Shown here in pieces: positions 23,681 to 31,241 of a stretch of DNA of 34,681 nucleotides. The notes below the pieces were generated by a model that worked only from the letters and a program-made list of their open reading frames with translations, was not told the origin of the DNA and made no database searches. The DNA comes from DATCLA01 sp036564195 (GTDB lineage Bacteria > Bacillota > UBA4882 > UBA8346), in the NCBI GenBank assembly GCA_036564195.1, contig DATCLA010000084.1, forward strand, positions 1-34,681, written 5' to 3'. The translations under genes were made by a program, and so were the position numbers. Within the stretch, counting starts at the first letter, position 1, and each line of letters opens with the position of its first letter.

Positions 23681-25468
23681 TTACTCAAGTTGGCAAGCGG
23701 TCCCATTCAGGGTAAAGCTGGTCGGCTTGGCATTAGTACCGCTGTAAGCGAGATTAAATCCGAAAGTAACCGATCCCTTAGCCGGAATCGTACTATTATA
23801 GGAGGCATTTTTGACCGTTACAGCGGTACCGCTTTGGGTATAGGTTCCATTCCACAAGTTGGTGATTTTTTGATTGCCGGCAAAATTCCAAGCTAAGGTC
23901 CAACCATTAATCGGCGCTGAGCTGTTGTTTTTAATGGTGACACATACTGTAGCGCCACTGCCCCAGTCGTTTTGGCTGTAACTAACCGTACAACCCGTGG
24001 TACCCTGCGTAGCGGTAGGAGTTGGGGTAGGTGATGGGATTACCGTTACGCTTGGAGTTGGGGTAGGATCAACAGTGACAGTTGGAGTTGGTGATACATC
24101 GTTAGAACTGAATTTCCACGAATTAAAACTAAACAGGTAGCCGCTTCCTCCGGTAAATTTGAAGTATAAATCTTGGACCCCGGTAGCACCGCTGACATTG
24201 CAGGACTTCGTCACCCAGGATTGCCAACCGCCGGTCCCGGAAACAGCGCAGGTTCCTATCAGTTTCCCGGTGGGACTGCCCAGACGGAGTTCAATATTAC
24301 CACCATTTGTTGCCGAAGCAACTCTCGCCTCAAAGGAAGTGGCGCCGGAACCAAAATCAACTCCTTTTACCAGGATCCAATCCCCATTTTCAATGTATCC
24401 GACATTACGCCCACCTTCACTGCAGCTTTCAGTTTGGATCCCAAAACAACGAGCCATAGTTTCCGCTTCATTGGTAATATAGGGATTGACGTACTTAAGC
24501 TGCGTTAAACCGTCAGTGGTAATTTCAACTTCCTTCATGGTACCGTCAGCGTTATAATACAGCCGATCAATACATACGTTTCTTTGGTAGGTTCTAGCAT
24601 CTCCTGAAGGAGCGCCGTTGGTGATTGCCAGTGAACGGTTGTGATAAGCAATATACCAATTGCCCTTATATGAGAAGATCGCATGGTGATTATTGTTACT
24701 TTCATTGTAAGGCGGATTCGCCAATACGGTTCCTTTATCCACAAATCCGCTCGTCGGACTGTTGCTCATCATATAGTTAATCGTAGCCGCTCCCCGAGAG
24801 AAATCGGTAGAGTATGAAAAGTAATATTTTCCATTATACTTATGCATCCATGAAGCCTCAAAGAAACGTGGCGCTACAATCTGCGACGCAGATCCGTTAA
24901 TACTGATCATATCGCTGTTTAGTCTAATTACCCGTGTGTTTCCCTCTCCGTTGCCTCCGAAATACAGGTATGCCTGTCCATCATCATCCACAAACGCGCA
25001 AGGATCAAAACACCAAAAATCACTGGGCGGATTAACACCCGGAGTACTATTCGTTATTAATGCTTTTCCCAGTGGATCTTTAAAAGGACCGGTCGGACTA
25101 TCGCTCACTGCAACACCAATCCCGCTACCGCCATTTCCAAAATACATATAATATTTATTGTTTTTATAGACCACCGATGGAGCCCAGGCAAGCGAAGCCC
25201 AACCGCTTGCTTTGAAAACCTCGCCGTGATCGGTCCAATTCTTTAAGTCATCAGTGGAAATGCAGGTTATGTCATTCATGATATAACCTGGTCTATTCGG
25301 GTCATATACATCATGGGAACAGTAAAGGTAGAGCCGGCCATTGGCCTCCAAACCGGATGGATCAGCGGTATACCGCTGATAGAAAATGGGATAATCCGCA
25401 AGACAGGTAACACCCATAAGCAATCCAATTAATACGAAGGATAACACTAAAAAGAATCTATTTCTCAT
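23681..25468 (-). CDS. Secreted arabinoxylan-debranching enzyme, GH43-CBM6-CBM2
   Basis: The 595-residue product has a signal peptide (about 1-24), a five-bladed GH43 propeller (about 26-325), CBM6 (about 330-455, ITNEAETMARCFGIQTE to FNSWKFSS), a Pro/Thr linker and CBM2 (about 490-595). Catalytic residues are visible as D36 (YTADPSG, base), D155 (FDPCAFVDDDG, pKa modulator) and E204 (RFFEASWMHK, acid). Similarity is closest to XynD-type arabinoxylan arabinofuranohydrolases, but beta-xylosidase activity cannot be excluded. It starts 37 bases after the CE1 esterase stop, with GGAGG eight bases from ATG, so the two are one operon. Its CBM2 DNA is nearly identical to the esterase's. Confidence 0.93.
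   Translation of the reverse strand: MRNRFFLVLSFVLIGLLMGVTCLADYPIFYQRYTADPSGLEANGRLYLYCSHDVYDPNRPGYIMNDITCISTDDLKNWTDHGEVFKASGWASLAWAPSVVYKNNKYYMYFGNGGSGIGVAVSDSPTGPFKDPLGKALITNSTPGVNPPSDFWCFDPCAFVDDDGQAYLYFGGNGEGNTRVIRLNSDMISINGSASQIVAPRFFEASWMHKYNGKYYFSYSTDFSRGAATINYMMSNSPTSGFVDKGTVLANPPYNESNNNHHAIFSYKGNWYIAYHNRSLAITNGAPSGDARTYQRNVCIDRLYYNADGTMKEVEITTDGLTQLKYVNPYITNEAETMARCFGIQTESCSEGGRNVGYIENGDWILVKGVDFGSGATSFEARVASATNGGNIELRLGSPTGKLIGTCAVSGTGGWQSWVTKSCNVSGATGVQDLYFKFTGGSGYLFSFNSWKFSSNDVSPTPTVTVDPTPTPSVTVIPSPTPTPTATQGTTGCTVSYSQNDWGSGATVCVTIKNNSSAPINGWTLAWNFAGNQKITNLWNGTYTQSGTAVTVKNASYNSTIPAKGSVTFGFNLAYSGTNAKPTSFTLNGTACQLE
23703..23988 (-). repeat. CBM2-coding direct repeat, copy A
   Basis: These 286 bases match 25528-25813 without gaps and with about nine mismatches (counted by eye). 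They encode most of the CBM2 of the GH43 protein. Confidence 0.9.
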
Positions 25469-25505
25469 GGTTTAAACCTCCAATTTCAATCAAATTTACG
25501 TAGAA

Positions 25506-26738
25506 TCATTGAATTTGACACTCCTTTCCATTCAGGGTAAAGCTGGTCGGCTTAGCATTAGTACCGCTGTAAGCGAGATTAAATCCGAAAGTAACCGATC
25601 CCTTAGCCGGAATCGTACTATTATAGGAGGCATTTTTGACCGTTACAGCGGTACCGCTTTGGGCGTAGGTTCCATTCCACAGGTTGGTGATTTTTTGATT
25701 GCCTGCAAAATTCCAAGCTAAGGTCCAACCATTAATCGCCGTTGAACTGTTGTTTTTAATGGTGACACTTACTGTAGCGCCACTGCCCCAGTCGTTTTGG
25801 CTGTAACTAACCGAGTAATCCGTATCGCTCGGCGAGGCGGTTGGAGTTGGCGAAGGATTTAACGTTCCGGTTGTGGTCGGTGTAGGAGTCGTGGTGTCAT
25901 AATTCGTATATCCTGCTGCACCTGCTAATTGAAGAAAATTCCACAGGCTTGGTTTCCAAACACTCCAGTCGTGTCCGAGGCCCTGCAGGAGCCAATAGGT
26001 ATTGGGAATACCGTTCGCATCGCAATAGTCGTGTACCCTTTGGCTGAAACTGAGCAGGCTGTCATTGGTGCCGCAGGAAATAAACAACAGTTTCAGCTGT
26101 TGCTTGGCGGCTGTCCCGCCATCGGGAAATAACCTGGAATTAGAATATGTGTTAGGTGCCGCAGAATAGGCGCCGACATAGGGAAATAGTTTTAAATTTG
26201 TCAACCCGATATTGAATGATTGTCCGCCACCCATTGAAAGACCGGATATTGCCCGGTGTTGGCTGTCGGTATAAACCGAATAGTTCTTTTCAACATAAGG
26301 GATCAGACAATCGATCAAGTCTCTGGTGAAATTTTCATAACCATCGGCGATCCCTGTTCCGCTCGCGTTACAATTCGGCATTACGATAATCGAAGGCTTG
26401 ATTTTCCCCTCGGCAATAAGATTATCAGCGATAACATTGGCATTGCCGCCACCGGATGTCCAGTCGGTTTCCGACCCTCCGATACCATGTAATAAATACA
26501 TTACGCTGTATTTTTGGCTGGTTGAATAACCCGGCGGCAGGTAAATTCTTGCACTTCGCTGGCTGTTTGTTGCTGTGGAAAAATAATTGATAACATTAAC
26601 TTGACCGTGGGGAACGTTCCTGACTTGATCGTATCCTGACGGTGGCATGGTTGGGCTCGGTGCCGCCTGCAAGTTAAAAGGAATTGCTAAAAGTGCCGTA
26701 ATAATCAAGAAAACTCGGCTTATTTTTCTGGATTTCAT
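25506..26738 (-). CDS. Secreted CE1-family esterase with CBM2 (feruloyl or acetyl-xylan esterase)
   Basis: The 410-residue product has a signal peptide (about 1-25, ending NLQA), an alpha/beta-hydrolase domain (about 30-276) and, after a Thr/Pro linker, CBM2 (about 308-410). The catalytic triad is visible: S168 in GLSMGGG, D226 in CGTNDSLL and H256 in GLGHDWSVW; YLLHGIGGSETDW holds the oxyanion region. The family (as in XynZ and FaeB-like enzymes) removes ferulate or acetate from arabinoxylan; the exact ester cannot be told from sequence. GGAGGA precedes the start. It is the first gene of a pair with GH43. The leader carries a GAAAGGAGGGA element just behind a CBM2 relic. Confidence 0.9.
   Translation of the reverse strand: MKSRKISRVFLIITALLAIPFNLQAAPSPTMPPSGYDQVRNVPHGQVNVINYFSTATNSQRSARIYLPPGYSTSQKYSVMYLLHGIGGSETDWTSGGGNANVIADNLIAEGKIKPSIIVMPNCNASGTGIADGYENFTRDLIDCLIPYVEKNYSVYTDSQHRAISGLSMGGGQSFNIGLTNLKLFPYVGAYSAAPNTYSNSRLFPDGGTAAKQQLKLLFISCGTNDSLLSFSQRVHDYCDANGIPNTYWLLQGLGHDWSVWKPSLWNFLQLAGAAGYTNYDTTTPTPTTTGTLNPSPTPTASPSDTDYSVSYSQNDWGSGATVSVTIKNNSSTAINGWTLAWNFAGNQKITNLWNGTYAQSGTAVTVKNASYNSTIPAKGSVTFGFNLAYSGTNAKPTSFTLNGKECQIQ
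25528..25813 (-). repeat. CBM2-coding direct repeat, copy B
   Basis: This is the esterase-gene partner of the copy at 23703-23988. Mismatches cluster towards the module's N-terminal side, and the linkers outside are unrelated, so only the module was copied. Confidence 0.9.
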
Positions 26739-26813
26739 CTTTTCTCCTCCTTATTTTGTTTACTCTCTAGATTCCATGTGCATAAACCGTAAAACCAAGC
26801 AACCTGATTTAAG

Positions 26814-26824
26814 TCCCTCCTTTC
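26814..26824 (-). promoter_or_regulatory. STAB-SD-like element upstream of the CE1 gene
   Basis: GAAAGGAGGGA, 75 bases before the esterase start; the 11 bases are identical to those before the GH10 gene. It is followed by ACTTAAATCAGG and no sensible reading frame. Confidence 0.55.
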
Positions 26825-26844
26825 ATTTCAGATTTTGCGTTTTA

Positions 26845-26901
26845 TCATTGAATTTGACCCTCCTTTCCATTCAGGGTAAACCTGGTCGGCTTAGCATTAG
26901 T
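26845..26901 (-). pseudogene. CBM2 3'-end relic behind the GH62 gene
   Basis: These 57 bases encode TNAKPTRFTLNGKEGQIQ and a stop, the last 18 residues of a CBM2, and match the esterase CBM2 3' end (25509-25562) with two mismatches in 54. The conserved cysteine (KECQIQ) has become glycine. Homology ends five bases before the GH62 stop codon, so the relic is outside any gene. Confidence 0.9.
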
Positions 26902-26906
26902 GTATT

Positions 26907-28334
26907 TTACTGCCGCTTGAAAGTGGCATCCTGTTTATCCAAATCACTGCTGGAAGAGCTGATCACATCTATTTTCAGCAGGAAGTTCTGGTGCCGCAGA
27001 TAGCGGCTGGGGAAATTATAGGATTGATACGACTTCCAGCTGCTGTCTTTGAGCCCGGCTACTTCTCTAAAGGTAGCGTCGGCCTTAAAGGTCGCGGACC
27101 CGTCGTTTTTTTCAAGATAGACTAAATAGTTTCTATGCCGGAGGAAGTAGCCGGGATAATTGACTGATTCAAAGGAAACACACCCGGAATCCGCTAAACC
27201 GGGCACGATCTTCCATTGGGAATCCGCAACCGGGTTTACATTAGCAGCGATACTCGCCTGGGAACCTACTCCGGAATGCCGGATAAAATGCGTCTGGAAG
27301 TTATAAGAATAAAGACGGGTAACATCACCTACCAAAGTGGGGGTCGGAGTCGAACCGCCGGTATAATTACGGATGATACCCAAATCCCAGATGATCTTCT
27401 GGTATTCCCCTGACAAACTGGTAGTACCCTGGATCAGGAAGTCCACCTTGTTAATGTCATTAATTTCGAGTTTCTGGTTATATCCGGCGCGAATGATTTC
27501 ACCATGGGATACGTTAGTGGTCCACTTATCCGCATTGTAAACCAGATTGCCACGCCACGCCCATTTTTCGTTGACCTTAGTCCACGGTCCTCCGGCGCTT
27601 GATGAAGTCCATAACTCGTAATACCGGCCATCTTTCATGTCTTCAACAATCAAATAATATTTACCGTCGGCAAGAGATTTGTAGACATTTGCACCTTCAA
27701 AAGAGTCGGTTATTGCTACCGTTGGGGCACTCCAACCTCTCGGAAAGTTGGCCAGAGAGGTTCTGCGCACATAAAGGTTACCCGAACCGTCACTCGGTGT
27801 GTTATACATATAGGCATAGCTATCATCACAGATAATGTAATAATCCCAACCCATGTTCCCGGATATGCCAAAGGACTTCGGCCCGGACCAGGAGTTTGGA
27901 TCGGCGATATTGGTGGTGGTAGCATAAGCCGCACCGTAAGTTCCGTCCTGGTAAACCAAATACCACAGGCCGTGGGGTTCATAATAAAATACTTGCGGAG
28001 CACAGAAATAAGCTTCGCTGATTTTACTCATGAAGGTACGGGGGGCATTTGCCAGTCCGGCAATGGTACTCGCGGAGGTATAAAGCATCTGCCACCCGCC
28101 GCTTTGATTGGCGCCGGTATAAAACACGTGATATTTGCCGCCATAGTATACGATAGACGGATCTTTGGCTCCATAATAATCGTAGGGACTTAATTGACGG
28201 TGGTAAATGACCCGCGCGTCTACATACCAGGTCGGATTGGCGTTAACTGCGGCATTCATGACGGAACCGAATAAAGATAACAACAAAACCAACCCAAAAA
28301 TAATAAAAAACCCTTTTTTAAAAACACTTTTCAC
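26907..28334 (-). CDS. Secreted alpha-L-arabinofuranosidase, GH62-CBM42
   Basis: GH62 enzymes remove single arabinose units from arabinoxylan. The 475-residue product has a signal peptide (about 1-31), a GH62 five-bladed propeller (about 33-325; WYVDARVIYHRQLSPYDYYG, WQMLYTSAS, YLIVEDMKDGRYYELW) and a C-terminal arabinose-binding CBM42 (about 340-475, with LYSYNFQTHFIRH and SYNFPSRYLRHQN repeats). Likely catalytic residues are D58 (GAKDPS), D164 or D170, and E213 (SFEGANVYKS). The start is GTG 28334, six bases from AAGGAGG. A CBM2 relic directly behind the stop suggests that CBM42 replaced an older CBM2. Confidence 0.93.
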   Translation of the reverse strand: MKSVFKKGFFIIFGLVLLLSLFGSVMNAAVNANPTWYVDARVIYHRQLSPYDYYGAKDPSIVYYGGKYHVFYTGANQSGGWQMLYTSASTIAGLANAPRTFMSKISEAYFCAPQVFYYEPHGLWYLVYQDGTYGAAYATTTNIADPNSWSGPKSFGISGNMGWDYYIICDDSYAYMYNTPSDGSGNLYVRRTSLANFPRGWSAPTVAITDSFEGANVYKSLADGKYYLIVEDMKDGRYYELWTSSSAGGPWTKVNEKWAWRGNLVYNADKWTTNVSHGEIIRAGYNQKLEINDINKVDFLIQGTTSLSGEYQKIIWDLGIIRNYTGGSTPTPTLVGDVTRLYSYNFQTHFIRHSGVGSQASIAANVNPVADSQWKIVPGLADSGCVSFESVNYPGYFLRHRNYLVYLEKNDGSATFKADATFREVAGLKDSSWKSYQSYNFPSRYLRHQNFLLKIDVISSSSSDLDKQDATFKRQ

Positions 28335-28405
28335 TTTTTTCCTCCTTTTTAATCTCTAGATTTCTAATGTCTTTAAACCAATCAGATCAGTCAATCCAAA
28401 TCTGA

Positions 28406-28416
28406 ATCCTCCTTCC
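28406..28416 (-). promoter_or_regulatory. STAB-SD-like element upstream of the GH62 gene
   Basis: GGAAGGAGGAT, 71 bases before the GTG start; slightly diverged from the GAAAGGAGGGA form. It lies between the GTTACGATA promoter box and the gene. Confidence 0.45.
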
Positions 28417-28524
28417 TATTTCCATTTCTATCCAAAATTCCTTACAAAACCTCGAGTGATAAACTTCCAAAAGGAATAGCCAGATTACATATAAGTGGAC
28501 ATACTCATTCCTTTAAGCACCTAT

Positions 28525-28551
28525 CCCAATCTATCGTAACAATTATGTAAA
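28525..28551 (-). promoter_or_regulatory. GTTACGATA box of the GH62 promoter
   Basis: On the minus strand TTTACATAATTGTTACGA leads into TAGATT (a weak -10) and GGG, with the same spacing as at the GH10 promoter. It follows the terminator of the sensor operon, as expected for a fresh promoter. Confidence 0.5.
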
Positions 28552-28611
28552 ATAATTCCAAGTAATGAACTGTTGTCTTTAGGTGCTCAATTATTTAACT
28601 AATCAGTCACT

Positions 28612-28648
28612 GAAAAAAAGAAAAAATCTCTACCCTAATCAGGTAAAG
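28612..28648 (-). terminator. Terminator of the kinase-regulator-binding protein operon
   Basis: On the minus strand CTTTACC and GGTAGAG pair over 7 positions, followed by ATTTTTTCTTTTTTT. Confidence 0.7.
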
Positions 28649-28686
28649 GTTGAAGACAAGGCATTAACTTTAAAAGATGAATGGCA

Positions 28687-29964
28687 TTAAAGCTTTTTAT
28701 AAGCTTGTTCAATCCGGATAGCAGCCTGTTGCGGGGTACATTTACCAGCCACTAAATCTTGTAAACTACGCAATAAAACTTGGGACACCGGTTCCGGTAA
28801 ATCCTGATCCCACCATAGGGTTGCCAAAGGTGCAGAGTCAATTAGTTTCGCAATTTTTTTTAATTGAGGCGGGTCGTTAATCCCGATATAAGGAATAGCC
28901 AACGCAACCATATTGCCGGACTTTTTATAAATTTCCACCAAGTTGGCTTTACTGGAGAGATATTTTAAAAATTTGACAGCAGCTTTGGCGTGAGGGGATT
29001 TCTTAATTGAAAATCCATCCATTCCCCCGATGATACTGTCGGAATCACCCTTTTTACCCGGAAAAATCGGAAACAAAAAGAAATCCCATTTATTCAAATC
29101 TTGTCGCAATTGATTGGTTAAATGCACATACTCCCAATTGCCACTGATCATCATTGCCGCTTTTTCATGAATCATCATTTGGCTAGCATCCATATAATTC
29201 AAACTCAATACTTCGGTAGGAAAATACCCTTTGGAGGCTAAATCCTGCAGAATTTGCAAAGCTTTTACGAAATCAGGATGAGTAAAAGGAATCTGGCGAT
29301 TTTTAGCTAAAAGATAACGTTTCCTCCCAACGGTTCGATTGACTATGTACATATATGGATGAAGGATAGTCCAAGATTCCTGCCCACCCATGGCAATGGG
29401 AGTATATCCTTGTGCTTTAATCCGGTGGCAAAGGGCTAAAAATTCCTGCCAGGTTAAAGGCGTTTTCCAGCCGTGCTTTTTAAAAATTTCTTTATTATAC
29501 CAAACGACACTCACCGTCGGAAAAATTGGGATCCCATAAATTTTTCCGCGGTAACTATGAGAGGCAAACAACCGTTGCGACAAACCCCATTTATTCTTGC
29601 CCAAATCATTGGTCAAATCATAAAGCAAGCCGGCCCTGACATAAATAAACTGACTTTCGCCACCCCAGTTAAAAAAAATATCCGGACCTTCGCCACTAAA
29701 CATGGCTACTTTAAGTTTGGTTTTATAAGACTGATTTTCCCAAAAACAATGTTCCACCCGAATTCGGGGATTAACCTTTTCAAACTGTCGAATCTTCCGC
29801 TCCATCCAATTTCCTATCGGGTCGACTCCCGGTTGGTTGATTGTCCAAATTGTGATTTTGGTAATAGGTTGTTTCGCAATCGCTGACGAATCTCCCGACC
29901 CCAACAGAAGGATCAGCAAAACCAATCGGACATACCATCTGGATTTCACCTTCAAAAAATTCAT
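28687..29964 (-). CDS. Periplasmic sugar-binding protein (ABC family 1)
   Basis: A 425-residue extracellular solute-binding protein. The signal peptide (about 1-31, ending SSAIA before KQP) has no lipobox cysteine, so the protein would be free rather than lipid-anchored, which suits a periplasm. Family blocks: KITIWTINQPG, GPDIFFNWGGE, VVWYNKEIFKKHGWKTPLTW, MISGNWEY and IIGGMDGFSIKKS. The ligand is probably an oligosaccharide. No permease or ATPase genes are nearby. It starts 50 bases after the response regulator, with GGGGAGG five bases before ATG, so it is the third gene of that operon and may deliver ligand to the kinase or to a transporter encoded elsewhere. Confidence 0.9.
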   Translation of the reverse strand: MNFLKVKSRWYVRLVLLILLLGSGDSSAIAKQPITKITIWTINQPGVDPIGNWMERKIRQFEKVNPRIRVEHCFWENQSYKTKLKVAMFSGEGPDIFFNWGGESQFIYVRAGLLYDLTNDLGKNKWGLSQRLFASHSYRGKIYGIPIFPTVSVVWYNKEIFKKHGWKTPLTWQEFLALCHRIKAQGYTPIAMGGQESWTILHPYMYIVNRTVGRKRYLLAKNRQIPFTHPDFVKALQILQDLASKGYFPTEVLSLNYMDASQMMIHEKAAMMISGNWEYVHLTNQLRQDLNKWDFFLFPIFPGKKGDSDSIIGGMDGFSIKKSPHAKAAVKFLKYLSSKANLVEIYKKSGNMVALAIPYIGINDPPQLKKIAKLIDSAPLATLWWDQDLPEPVSQVLLRSLQDLVAGKCTPQQAAIRIEQAYKKL

Positions 29965-30014
29965 CTTTACCTCCCCTCGCTCATTCTTTTATCTTCAATC
30001 CCAATCGCTATTGA

Positions 30015-31241
30015 TTAAACCTGCTCCAAGCGGCGGTAATCAGCCGGCGTCAAACCCACAGCTTCTTGAAAGACTTTACTGAAATAACGGCTATTCCAAA
30101 AACCTACTTGGGATGCAATTTCATAAATACGATCATTCGTATAGCGCAATAATTCCTTAGCACGTTCGAGGCGCAACCGTTGCAAATAGGAACTAAAATG
30201 TTCCCCGGCATACTCCGGAAAAATCCGGCTGAGATAGCTCTTACTTACACCAACATGGTCGGAGACTTCCTTTAAAGAAAGATCCCGGGAGAAATTTAAT
30301 TGCATATATACCAAGGCTTTACGGACCGTCACCGCAGCCGGAGTTAACCCATTGACTAAAGGTGACCGCGCCGACCGGGAAAGTATCTCCCGCACTTCTC
30401 TAAAATTACCGGCTAATTCCCGAAACGAACACAATTCCACCGAAACACCGACGGTCATTTTTACCGCAGTATCCTGAACCAATTGGCAGGCAATTTCCCC
30501 CAATTTGCCAAGGGCATCCGGGCCGGGCTGCTCACCGGTTTGATGCGCAAGAATGAGATACTCCCCTTGGTTAAAATCAATCAAATTCCAATTCCAGTCC
30601 CAATCCCAGACCGCTCTGATTTTAGCTTTAAGTGATTCGCAAAAAGTCGTTGGATTATCTCCTGCCGCTACGGTTGGCTGAAGCAGAATCAAACCGAACC
30701 ATACCGATTCCAAAACAATTCCCAACTGTTGCCCGCGCTGTACAATTTCGGTTTCATCACAACTGCCGGTAATTAGATCGCGCCAAAAGGATTCCACGGC
30801 TAACTGATGGTAACGGTTCATCTTAAGAGATAATTCCTCATATTGGTGCTGAACCGACCGGCGAGAGTCCAATATCCTACTCAGCCGCTGTAAAAAGGAC
30901 CCGGCCGTTTCCAAAGTAGCTTCAGCTTTCATTAAGTAATCAACCGCTCCTAAACGAAGCGCTTCCCGGACATAATGAAAATCATTATAGGCACTGACAA
31001 CGGCGGTTACCAGCCGGGGATAATATTGGCCCAGCCAGGCAATGAGCTCCAACCCGTCCATTTCAGGCATGCGAATATCGGTAATTACCAGGTCCGGCTG
31101 GTTTTTGGCAATCAAAGCCATTGCCTCCCGAGCATTTTCAGCTTCACCAATCAAAGTAAACTGATAACGTGCCCAGGGAAACAATGCCGCTAATTCCGCT
31201 CTAACATACTCTTCATCATCAATCAGGACGGCCTGCCACAT
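30015..31241 (-). CDS. Response regulator, REC-AraC type (YesN-like)
   Basis: The 408-residue product has an N-terminal receiver domain (1-120; acidic pocket DDE at 8-10, phospho-acceptor D55 in LVITDIRMPEMDG), a middle region of about 170 residues without clear identity, and a C-terminal AraC double helix-turn-helix (about 305-405; DLSLKEVSDHVGVSKSYLSR, IYEIASQVGFWNSRYFSKVF). Such regulators activate carbohydrate genes together with LytS/YesM kinases. It overlaps the kinase gene by 19 bases and has AAGGAG eight bases before ATG, so the two are translationally coupled. The adjacent xylan genes are the obvious target; the GTTACGATA boxes are candidate sites, which is inference. Confidence 0.93.
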   Translation of the reverse strand: MWQAVLIDDEEYVRAELAALFPWARYQFTLIGEAENAREAMALIAKNQPDLVITDIRMPEMDGLELIAWLGQYYPRLVTAVVSAYNDFHYVREALRLGAVDYLMKAEATLETAGSFLQRLSRILDSRRSVQHQYEELSLKMNRYHQLAVESFWRDLITGSCDETEIVQRGQQLGIVLESVWFGLILLQPTVAAGDNPTTFCESLKAKIRAVWDWDWNWNLIDFNQGEYLILAHQTGEQPGPDALGKLGEIACQLVQDTAVKMTVGVSVELCSFRELAGNFREVREILSRSARSPLVNGLTPAAVTVRKALVYMQLNFSRDLSLKEVSDHVGVSKSYLSRIFPEYAGEHFSSYLQRLRLERAKELLRYTNDRIYEIASQVGFWNSRYFSKVFQEAVGLTPADYRRLEQV

